5,918 nt of DNA from Pseudomonadota bacterium (GTDB lineage Bacteria; Pseudomonadota; Alphaproteobacteria; Sphingomonadales; Sphingomonadaceae). The stretch lies in contig JAEWCK010000077.1 of the NCBI GenBank assembly GCA_023390675.1, positions 1-5,918 on the forward strand, given 5' to 3'. The translations under genes and the position numbers were made by a program. The notes below the pieces were generated by a model. That model was given only the letters and a program-made list of their open reading frames with translations. It did no database searches and was not told the origin of the DNA. Shown here piece by piece: positions 1 through 5,918 of the stretch (its first letter is position 1; each line of letters starts with the position of its first letter).

Positions 1-31
1 GGACGCGGCGGTGGCGGCGCTTGCCTGATCG

Positions 32-1597
32 CTAGCGCTTCGTCTCCGAGATGAAGAGGAACGAATAGTCCGACGCGTAGGAGGCCTGCGCGCTCGCTTT
101 GGTGAGCGTGCGGAGACCATTGCGGCCCTTGAGCAGCTGGGGCTGGAGCGGGGCGATCGGCGCGAAGACGTGGCAGTCCATGCAGGCGTTGCTCGACTGC
201 TGGAACGATTCGAGCGTGGTGTTCGCGACGATCTGCTGCGGATCGGTGCCGCCCGCCGGCGCGGGATCGCCGTGGGTGAGCGGGGTCCTGAGCCCCGGCC
301 CCGGGGGCACGCCGAGCGGCGCCTGCGGCCATTGGACGTCGATCAGGCGATAATAATTGAACACCGAATTGGCCGGGAGCATCCCCCAGACCTGCGCGGT
401 GACGCCGTTCGCCGTGGCGCCGACCGGGCGCAGCCGGGTGATCTGCATCGGCGCGCTGTAGGGCGAGGTGCCCACCACCGGCGGCGCATTGTGCTTGCAG
501 CCATAGGTGGGGTCCTTCGCCGGATCGCAGTTCGGATTGAAATACATATAGCCCGGCGACGGCTTCTGGTTGGCGTTGGCGGGGAATACGGGCGCCGAGA
601 AGCCGCCATTGGCCGCCTCATCGGGGCTGTTGTCGATCTGCTCGAAGCTCGCCCACACCCACGGCATCTTGGGGAAGCGCTTGCGGATGATGTGCAGCCC
701 GACCAGCCCCACCGTGACGCTGCGCATCTGCCTGGTGGTCGGGTCGACGATCTGCGCCTGCGCGGTCTTGTAGCGATAATCGAGGCTGTGATCGGCGGGG
801 AGCGGCGCCCAGGCCGCCTTGATCTCCATCGCGCCGACCCCCGCGCCGAACGCCTTGGCGTTGCCCGCGCAATCGGTGTCCTCCCAGCCGGGCTGCGAGC
901 CGACGGGCATGTTGAACCCGCCACGCTTCGGGCTGTCGGGCTTGTAAGGCGGCGGGCTGTCCGAGATCACCTTGCCGGGCTGGGTCGCGCATTTGAGCTG
1001 GCCCGCGGCGGTGGTGAGATCGAAGCCGTCCTGCGTGATGAACTCGAATTCGTCCTGGTTCATCATCACTTCGTAATAAGTGATCTGGCCGCTCTGGCTG
1101 GTCAGCCAATGGTCGCCGCTGCCCGCCTGCGTGATGTCGGTCAGGTCCATGTCGCCGAACTTGGAAGTGCGGAAGAGTTGCTTGGCCGGGCGCTTGGCCT
1201 GCCACATGCCCTTGAGGGGCGCGCCGTTCGCGCCGCCGCCGAACACCGCCGAGGCCTCGAGATAGCTTTCCCAGACGGTGGGCGTCATGTCGCCGGGCGT
1301 GCCGAAGCTCGCCCACTGCGCCGCCGGATCGGGATGGCCGGGATTGGCGGGATCGGCCTTCCAGTTGAGCGCGATGAACGCCCCCCAGGCGGCGCAATCG
1401 ACTTCGGTCTGGTTCTGGCCGATCGCCGACGGGAGCGCCGGCGTCTGCGTGGGCGCCAACTGGCCGCAGACATCGGGCGCGGGCGAGGCGCTGGCGACCG
1501 CGTTGCCGGGCGCGGGCGCCTTGTTGCACGCGGCGAGGCCGGCGGCGGCGAGCGCGACGAGGCTGATGGTGCTGCAATGACGCAGGGCTGACGGCAT
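32..1597 (-). CDS. Exported lipoprotein with a C-terminal c-type haem motif (CXXCH), function unknown
   Basis: A 521-residue protein. Residues 1-24 form a lipoprotein signal: short n-region with R6 and H7, hydrophobic Ala/Leu stretch about 11-22, and lipobox L21-A-A-C24, so mature Cys24 should be lipidated and the protein held at a periplasm-facing membrane. Residues 25-42 are an Ala/Pro/Ser linker. The large middle part (about 65-460) is rich in Trp, Tyr, Pro and Gly with scattered Cys (C44, C68, C203, C243, C357, C367) and resembles no domain I can name. Near the C-terminus C472-M-D-C475-H476 is a single CXXCH, the covalent haem c attachment motif, so this may be a membrane-anchored cytochrome matured in the periplasm by the Ccm machinery. 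A distal Met or His ligand cannot be assigned by eye. The ATG is preceded by a strong GGGGAG site at 7-base spacing, supporting the start. Stop is TAG at 32-34. Role is probably electron transfer or a haem-dependent redox activity (inference). Alternative: a secreted enzyme whose CXXCH is structural or binds metal. Confidence 0.88.
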   Translation of the reverse strand: MPSALRHCSTISLVALAAAGLAACNKAPAPGNAVASASPAPDVCGQLAPTQTPALPSAIGQNQTEVDCAAWGAFIALNWKADPANPGHPDPAAQWASFGTPGDMTPTVWESYLEASAVFGGGANGAPLKGMWQAKRPAKQLFRTSKFGDMDLTDITQAGSGDHWLTSQSGQITYYEVMMNQDEFEFITQDGFDLTTAAGQLKCATQPGKVISDSPPPYKPDSPKRGGFNMPVGSQPGWEDTDCAGNAKAFGAGVGAMEIKAAWAPLPADHSLDYRYKTAQAQIVDPTTRQMRSVTVGLVGLHIIRKRFPKMPWVWASFEQIDNSPDEAANGGFSAPVFPANANQKPSPGYMYFNPNCDPAKDPTYGCKHNAPPVVGTSPYSAPMQITRLRPVGATANGVTAQVWGMLPANSVFNYYRLIDVQWPQAPLGVPPGPGLRTPLTHGDPAPAGGTDPQQIVANTTLESFQQSSNACMDCHVFAPIAPLQPQLLKGRNGLRTLTKASAQASYASDYSFLFISETKR

Positions 1598-1604
1598 GAT
1601 TCTT

Positions 1605-1610
1605 CTCCCC
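1605..1610 (-). promoter_or_regulatory. Ribosome binding site of the haem-motif lipoprotein
   Basis: On the minus strand GGGGAG lies seven bases before the ATG at 1597-1595, a good Shine-Dalgarno match and spacing. It fixes the start of the lipoprotein gene and sits two bases downstream of the GC palindrome at 1613-1632. Confidence 0.8.
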
Positions 1611-1612
1611 CT

Positions 1613-1632
1613 GCCCGCGCGTGCGCGCGGGC
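1613..1632 (-). repeat. Perfect GC inverted repeat in the lipoprotein leader
   Basis: Nine-base arms (GCCCGCGCG and CGCGCGGGC) surround a two-base centre. In RNA the stem would be about 8 bp with a 4-base loop. It ends two bases before the ribosome binding site of the downstream lipoprotein gene. There is no T tract after it on the minus strand, so it does not look like an intrinsic terminator. It could be a translation-modulating leader hairpin or a dimeric operator (inference), or a chance result of high GC alternation. Confidence 0.6.
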
Positions 1633-1686
1633 GTTGTCGATCATGCGGAATGGGCGCCCCGTTCTATCTCTTGCTTCCGCCACGCG

Positions 1687-1717
1687 GAAAATCGCCCGGC
1701 CGGAACAGGGCCGGGCG
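1687..1717 (-). terminator. Probable intrinsic terminator after the restriction-modification gene
   Basis: A perfect 9-bp stem pairs 1693-1701 with 1709-1717 (CGCCCGGCC / GGCCGGGCG) around a 7-base loop. On the minus strand it is followed by ATTTTCC, a short T run. It lies about 115 bases after the stop codon of the large gene at 1833 and about 95 bases before the lipoprotein ATG, so it would separate the two transcripts. The T run is short, so efficiency is uncertain; the C-rich stretch just upstream may add Rho-dependent termination. Confidence 0.6.
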
Positions 1718-1730
1718 GGGGGAATGTGCG

Positions 1731-1790
1731 CCTGATGGGGGCGAAAGGGAAGAGGGATCGGCGGGAGAGGTTTGGGCCGGATTGGAGGGA
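1731..1790 (-). promoter_or_regulatory. C-rich, G-poor transcript segment resembling a Rho utilisation (rut) region
   Basis: Read on the minus strand, these 60 bases contain 32 C and 7 G by hand count, a strong C-over-G bias right after the end of the restriction-modification gene (43 bases beyond its stop). Such unstructured C-rich RNA is what Rho loads onto in bacteria. No ORF on either strand here is credible. The assignment is by composition only. Confidence 0.4.
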
Positions 1791-1832
1791 ATGGCGCGCG
1801 CGGGGCCTCAAGCCGCAGGCCGGCGAAGCCCG

Positions 1833-4800
1833 TCACCGCGGCACATAATAGCCCGTGGTCGCGTCGTCGCGACGCGCGGCGCCCGTCGACACCAAGGTAT
1901 CCAGCACCTGCTCGACACGCTGCCGCCGCTTCGGCGTGTTGCGTCCTGCAAAGGCTGCCGCGAGCGCGGGCACAGACATCGGCGCAGCGGCGGCGGCCAG
2001 TACCTCCCGCACCGCCCTGATCTGATCGAGGCCGTCCGCCGGCCATTTCCTGTCCTGCGCAATCGCCGCCTCGCCCAGATCGGCCTCGATCTGAGTCTCG
2101 CCCTTCACCTTGGCGGCAAGGCGCGGCTTCTGGAATTCGGGGCGCAGCCAATGGACCTCGCCCGCTTTCTCCTCCGCGATCCGCTCCTGGTTGAGCGCAA
2201 CCAGCCGCATGAGCAGTTCCTCTTCCGCCGCCTGCTGGTCCTCGCTCTTGTGCGAGCTGGGCGTGGTGCCGCCGGGCTTGCCGACCAGCCGGTCGCCGAG
2301 GTCGCTCCAGCCATAAGCGGCGAAGACTTCGCGATCGATTTTGTCGTGGAGCTCCTTGAGGATCGCGATCTGCCCCGCGTCATACACGTCGCGCTCGGCC
2401 GCGCTCAGCGGCGCGCCGATCCCGGCATCGAGCTCGCGCACCCGCTCCAGGGCATTGTAGAGCCCAGTCATGGTGAGGAAGTCGTGCGCGGCAAGGCGTT
2501 CCTTGCGGAAGGCGTCGAGGCGTTCGCCGAGTTCGGCGAGGCGCGAGGAGGTGGTGACAGGGAAGGGGAAGGGGTCGAAAGTGCGGGTCTTTGAGTAGCG
2601 GGGATCGTTGCCCATCCCGAGCCAGCCGCCAAGATTGATTGCCCAATGGACGTGCAGCCGCGATGACAGGACCGCCAGCCTTTCCGCACTATCGAGCGCA
2701 ACCGCGACAAGCATGTTGTCGGGCCTGATATTCGCTTCGAGAAACTGAAAGAAGCGATGCTTTGCGGTTTCAACAGTCGCAACGTAGCGCGGCAGCTCCT
2801 CGAGGGCTGATCGCAAGTCTGAGCGCGGCTCGCCAAAAATCCACCAGTTGTTGCGATAGGTCGCGCGATTATTCTGGTCGCGCTCTGGTTTCACCCGATC
2901 AGCGACGCGTTGGTACACTGCGGGAAACCGTTCTCGCACCTGATCGGCCGTGAGACCGAAAAAGTCGATCACCATCACGCCGCGAGGGCGCTGGGCCACG
3001 TCGCGGCCGTGCCTATAGGGCAGGATGTGCGAATCGAGTCCCGGAATCCTGCCGAGACCAAGACCCGCCGCTTCGCTCGGCGTTACGATGAAGCCTGCCC
3101 CGTGAAGCGATATACCCCGGCTCGACAATGCCTCGTTGGCAAGCAGCGGTTCGGCCTTTGACAGATCGGCGCCGATTGTCAGCTTCGATGTCACCTTCCC
3201 CTCACGCCGCTCCAATTCCACCGTCGGCGTATCGGTATTGAGCTCGGCCTCGCGCACCACTTCGGCCAGCACGCCCTCATGGCTCCCCGCCTGCGCCACG
3301 GTCATCGCGATCCGCACCGACGCCTTGTCCGCCGATTTCATCCAGGGATGATCGGGCACGGCGTAGACGAGGCTCAGCGGCTCCTTGGCGGTCATCCAGC
3401 GTTCGACCACGCGTCGGCTGAAGGTCTGGGTGATCGAATTGGTGGTAATGAAGCCGAAGCGGCGCAGCGGATTGCCCACCCCCTTCTTCGCGGGTTTGGC
3501 GGTCAGACGCCGCGCCGCCTCGTCCCAGAAATGCATCACGAAATCGGCTCCCCCGGGCACATCGGGGCGCACCTTCCAGCAGGCCTCGGCATAGCCATCG
3601 CCCAGTTCGGCGCGCATGTCCTTGCCGCCGATGAAAGGCGGATTGCCGACGATGAACTCGACCTGCGGCCATTCGGCGCGGTGGGGCCTCACATAGACAT
3701 AGGTTTCGCGCCGGGCGTTCTCGTCGGGCACTTCCTCGCCGGTGATCGGATGCAGCTTCTTCGTCACTCCGTCCCAGACGGTAATCAGGTCGCCCTGCTT
3801 GTCGCGCGCCAGCTCCTTCGCATCATAGGCGATCAGCGCATCCTGATGGCGGATCGTGCCATAGGCATCAAGGATCGGCTCGGTCAGCTTGTCGAGACCG
3901 ACCGTGCGGATTTCCCATTTGAGATAACCGAGCCACAGAACCAGGTCGGCGATCGGCACCGCCCGCTGATTGAGCTCGAGTCCGTAGAATTGCGCCGGAC
4001 TTACCTTGAAGCGGCCGGCGCTGCGCGCGAGCTGCTGCCCCTTCGTCCAATATTCCGGGTAATCCTTGATACTTTCTGGCTGGCCGCCCAAGGCTTGGAT
4101 CGCCTCGAGCACCTCGCCTTCCAGGCGCTTCATCAATTCGAGGCTGACATAGAGGAAATTACCTGTGCCACAGGCGGGGTCGAGCACGCGGGTCGTGCAG
4201 AGCTTGCGGTGGAAGGCCTGCGCCGCCCGCAATGCAGCGCGTTCATCGCCCTGCTGACGCAAATCTTCAATTCGCACCTGCGTCTCTGACCAATCGGCGC
4301 GAAGCGGCTCCATGATGGTGGGGATCACCAGCCGTTCGACATAGGGACGAGGCGTATAGTGTGCGCCCAGCTGCGAACGTTCGGCGGGGTCGAGCGCGTT
4401 CTCGAGCAATGTGCCAAAAATCGCCGGCTCGACATCGCCCCAGCCGCGCGTTGCAGCGTTGTGAAGCTCCAGAATGTCGTCGGGATCAAGCTTTAAAGCT
4501 CGCGAATTCTTGAACAGCGACCCGTTGAATCGTTTGATTGTGGCATTCAGGTGCGGGGCGTAACCGCCAGTATCCATGACCCGCCACAGGCTTTCGAGCG
4601 CCGGCGCGAAATGATCGGGCGTATCGATCATCTGGCGCAGCAACTTTTCGAAACCCTTGTTCGGGATCAGTCGCTCCGCCTCATGCTCCGGCCCGACGTC
4701 CTCCGCGAACATCGTGAACAGGCACCGCATCAGGAATTCGGCGATCTCGACCGGCGCGTATCGTTTCTCCAGCCGCTTGGCGATCTTCGCGAGCCGCTGC

Positions 4801-5471
4801 GCGATATCGCGCGTGACTTCGGCCGATTTGCGCGTGGGATTGAGCGACTGTGGGTCGATCCAGATCGCCGCGAGGCGCTTCTGGATTTCGCCGTCCAGCA
4901 GGTCGTCCATCGACAGGCGGTAGCTGTGGCGATCGGGGAAGTGATCGTAATTCTTCCCGAGCCCCGAAAAGTCGGCATAGACCTCGATCACGTTGCCGAC
5001 GTCGACGATCAGCAGGAAGGGCGGATAGCCGTGATCGACGGGTAGCGCGCGGGCATAATCCTCCGCCTGCCGGCGGGCGGCGATCATCACCTTGTCCCAG
5101 CTCTTCGTGCCGCGCTTGGCGTGGCCGAGCTTCTGAGCGGTTTCCAGTCCAGCGAGCGCGAGCTGTTCGGTCTCCACCGCCTGCTGGCGCTTTGCCGACT
5201 GCTTGGCTTCGAGGATGAAGCAACCCCGCTTGTAGCAGTCGATGCGGCCGGTCGAACTCGTGCCGTTGGGATGGCGGAAGGTGACGTTCCGCTCGAACAC
5301 ATAATCGTTGAAGCGCGTCTCTTCGCGCGCGAATTCGGGCTGGGGAAGGCCCAGCGCCCCGGTCAGCCGCTCGACGAAGAGCTGATAGTTGGACATTTCC
5401 GAGCCGCCGGACGGCTTCACGTCCGCAACCAGCTTTTGCAGTCGCTCGATGCTCACGTCCCCGGCCCGCAT
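1833..5471 (-). CDS. MmeI-like Type IIL restriction-modification enzyme: fused endonuclease and adenine-N6 DNA methyltransferase
   Basis: A 1212-residue cytoplasmic single-chain enzyme. In order: N-terminal nuclease domain (about 25-190) with D78-X9-E88-A-K90, the PD-(D/E)XK pattern and the same D-X9-EXK spacing I recall for MmeI; a helical linker (about 215-365); the GAHYTPRPYV segment (369-378) typical before gamma-class methyltransferase cores; SAM-binding motif I DPACGTGNFL (431-440); GLELN (497-501); catalytic motif IV NPPF (610-613), indicating adenine N6 methylation; GFITTNSITQ (673-682); a probable target-recognition region (about 740-960, including the WWIFGEPRS stretch at 876-884); and a C-terminal extension (about 1080-1212). 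Family members methylate one strand of an asymmetric site and cut at a fixed distance from it; the site here is not predictable by eye. Start: ATG at 5471 has no clear ribosome binding site, but later starts at codon 6 (GTG, 5456) or codon 26 (ATG, 5396) are possible; the SGGSE-NYQLF stretch at 21-32 looks family-typical and argues against codon 26. No C-protein or separate methylase is seen. All key residues are intact. Alternatives: a BREX PglX-type methylase, disfavoured by the nuclease motif and the lack of partner genes. Confidence 0.92.
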   Translation of the reverse strand: MRAGDVSIERLQKLVADVKPSGGSEMSNYQLFVERLTGALGLPQPEFAREETRFNDYVFERNVTFRHPNGTSSTGRIDCYKRGCFILEAKQSAKRQQAVETEQLALAGLETAQKLGHAKRGTKSWDKVMIAARRQAEDYARALPVDHGYPPFLLIVDVGNVIEVYADFSGLGKNYDHFPDRHSYRLSMDDLLDGEIQKRLAAIWIDPQSLNPTRKSAEVTRDIAQRLAKIAKRLEKRYAPVEIAEFLMRCLFTMFAEDVGPEHEAERLIPNKGFEKLLRQMIDTPDHFAPALESLWRVMDTGGYAPHLNATIKRFNGSLFKNSRALKLDPDDILELHNAATRGWGDVEPAIFGTLLENALDPAERSQLGAHYTPRPYVERLVIPTIMEPLRADWSETQVRIEDLRQQGDERAALRAAQAFHRKLCTTRVLDPACGTGNFLYVSLELMKRLEGEVLEAIQALGGQPESIKDYPEYWTKGQQLARSAGRFKVSPAQFYGLELNQRAVPIADLVLWLGYLKWEIRTVGLDKLTEPILDAYGTIRHQDALIAYDAKELARDKQGDLITVWDGVTKKLHPITGEEVPDENARRETYVYVRPHRAEWPQVEFIVGNPPFIGGKDMRAELGDGYAEACWKVRPDVPGGADFVMHFWDEAARRLTAKPAKKGVGNPLRRFGFITTNSITQTFSRRVVERWMTAKEPLSLVYAVPDHPWMKSADKASVRIAMTVAQAGSHEGVLAEVVREAELNTDTPTVELERREGKVTSKLTIGADLSKAEPLLANEALSSRGISLHGAGFIVTPSEAAGLGLGRIPGLDSHILPYRHGRDVAQRPRGVMVIDFFGLTADQVRERFPAVYQRVADRVKPERDQNNRATYRNNWWIFGEPRSDLRSALEELPRYVATVETAKHRFFQFLEANIRPDNMLVAVALDSAERLAVLSSRLHVHWAINLGGWLGMGNDPRYSKTRTFDPFPFPVTTSSRLAELGERLDAFRKERLAAHDFLTMTGLYNALERVRELDAGIGAPLSAAERDVYDAGQIAILKELHDKIDREVFAAYGWSDLGDRLVGKPGGTTPSSHKSEDQQAAEEELLMRLVALNQERIAEEKAGEVHWLRPEFQKPRLAAKVKGETQIEADLGEAAIAQDRKWPADGLDQIRAVREVLAAAAAPMSVPALAAAFAGRNTPKRRQRVEQVLDTLVSTGAARRDDATTGYYVPR

Positions 5472-5522
5472 GCAGCGACGCTAATCAGCCAGCGAGCCGC
5501 TGACCAGCCCTGAAAGTCGAGC

Positions 5523-5918
5523 CTACCGCGTGTTGCGGTTGGTGCTCCCCGGCGGCGCGAACAGCAGCATCGCGGCGCGCTTTTCGGGCGAATCGCTCGC
5601 GCCGTAGAGGACGGGCTGGAGGATCTGGCGGGCGAGGCTGGCGTTGCCCTGGCGGTAGAGCTCCTCGCCGAGGTAGAGGCGCGGGGCGGGGGCGGCGGGG
5701 ATGCGCTGGACGACCCGGGCCATGGCGAGCATCGCCTCGCGCGGGGCGCGTTCGCCGGCCTTGGTGTAGCTCTGGAACCACGCGATCTGGGGGAGCGTCG
5801 CCTGGCCGTCGAGCTTGATCGCCTGCACGAGCGTCGCGCGGGCGGCGACGAGGCCCTGGCTGCGCGCCGCGGCGGGGCCGGCGATCGCGCGGTCGGTTTG
5901 GGCGACGCCCTTCCAGAC
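5523..5918 (-). CDS. C-terminal part of a TPR-like helical protein, start outside the window
   Basis: The reading frame is open from the window edge (V-W-K-G-V-A-Q at 5918 onward) to a TAG at 5525-5523, giving about 131 residues of C-terminus. The 101-residue ORF-like part beginning at a GTG (5828) is internal, since the frame continues upstream without a stop. The sequence is Ala/Arg/Leu-rich and helical; segments such as YLGEELYRQGNASLARQIL have the small-large residue spacing of tetratricopeptide helices, suggesting a protein-interaction scaffold. No catalytic motif is visible in the part present. It resembles in style the C-terminal TPR regions of uncharacterised alphaproteobacterial proteins, but I cannot name the family. 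It is very GC-rich (95 of 120 bases over 5641-5760), unlike parts of the downstream gene. It ends 51 bases before the restriction-modification ATG on the same strand, so co-transcription is possible; the gap has no convincing terminator, only a short 5-bp inverted repeat at 5490-5502. Confidence 0.7.
   Translation of the reverse strand, partial: VWKGVAQTDRAIAGPAAARSQGLVAARATLVQAIKLDGQATLPQIAWFQSYTKAGERAPREAMLAMARVVQRIPAAPAPRLYLGEELYRQGNASLARQILQPVLYGASDSPEKRAAMLLFAPPGSTNRNTR

Noticed and set aside
2..28. Possible C-terminus of a convergent plus-strand gene (D-A-A-V-A-A-L-A then TGA)
   Set aside because: It reads plausibly and would end just three bases from the lipoprotein stop, but only eight codons are visible, too few to support a call.
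170..1591. 473-residue open frame on the plus strand opposite the lipoprotein
   Set aside because: Very rich in Arg, Gly and Ala with no recognisable motif; a typical GC-rich antisense shadow. The minus-strand frame has a signal peptide, CXXCH and a ribosome binding site.
1285..2151. 288-residue minus-strand frame spanning the end of the large gene and the start of the lipoprotein gene
   Set aside because: It overlaps two well-supported genes in another frame and is low-complexity Arg/Pro-rich sequence.
1596..2594. 332-residue plus-strand open frame crossing the intergenic region
   Set aside because: It runs through the terminator-like region and antisense to the C-terminal part of the large gene; composition is shadow-like.
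3279..4289. 336-residue open frame on the plus strand opposite the methyltransferase core
   Set aside because: It is exactly antisense to conserved motifs I and IV of the real gene and shows no motif of its own.
1833..5471. BREX PglX or Type I HsdM methyltransferase
   Set aside because: The N-terminal D-X9-EXK nuclease motif and single-gene context fit an MmeI-like enzyme better, and no brx, pgl, hsdS or hsdR neighbour is present in the window.
5490..5502. Short inverted repeat (CAGCG / CGCTG, 3-base loop) between the TPR gene and the large gene
   Set aside because: A five-base stem with no T tract is expected by chance in sequence this GC-rich; not called a terminator or operator.

Overview
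The window is GC-rich with dense, lipobox-bearing Gram-negative coding style. It fits an alphaproteobacterium, most likely a sphingomonad-like one; this placement is an inference from composition and protein style, not from a marker gene. All three supported genes lie on the minus strand, so the order of transcription runs from high to low coordinates. No RNA gene, CRISPR array, transposase or integrase was seen.

Reading along the minus strand: (1) 5918-5523 is the C-terminal part of a helical, TPR-like protein whose start lies outside the window. (2) After a 51-base gap, 5471-1833 encodes a 1212-residue single-chain restriction-modification enzyme of the MmeI-like (Type IIL) family. It has a visible PD-(D/E)XK nuclease motif at the N-terminus, an N6-adenine gamma-type methyltransferase core (DPACGTGNFL and NPPF) in the middle, a probable target-recognition region, and a C-terminal extension. 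This is the main gene of interest. (3) A 235-base intergenic stretch (1832-1598) holds a strongly C-rich, G-poor transcript segment, a 9-bp GC hairpin followed by a short T tract, and a perfect GC palindrome abutting a good ribosome binding site. (4) 1597-32 encodes a 521-residue exported lipoprotein with one CXXCH haem-binding motif near its C-terminus.

The restriction-modification gene is locally less GC-rich (about 52-58% in several hand-counted 60-base lines) than the flanking TPR gene (about 79% over 5641-5760). This is consistent with a horizontally acquired defence gene sitting between ordinary chromosomal genes. The enzyme needs no partner genes, since cutting and protective methylation are on one polypeptide. 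The lipoprotein is probably an independent transcription unit, separated by the terminator region. No wholly new multi-gene system is evident; the best leads are the unknown specificity of the Type IIL enzyme, the unnamed cytochrome-like lipoprotein, and the structured intergenic region.
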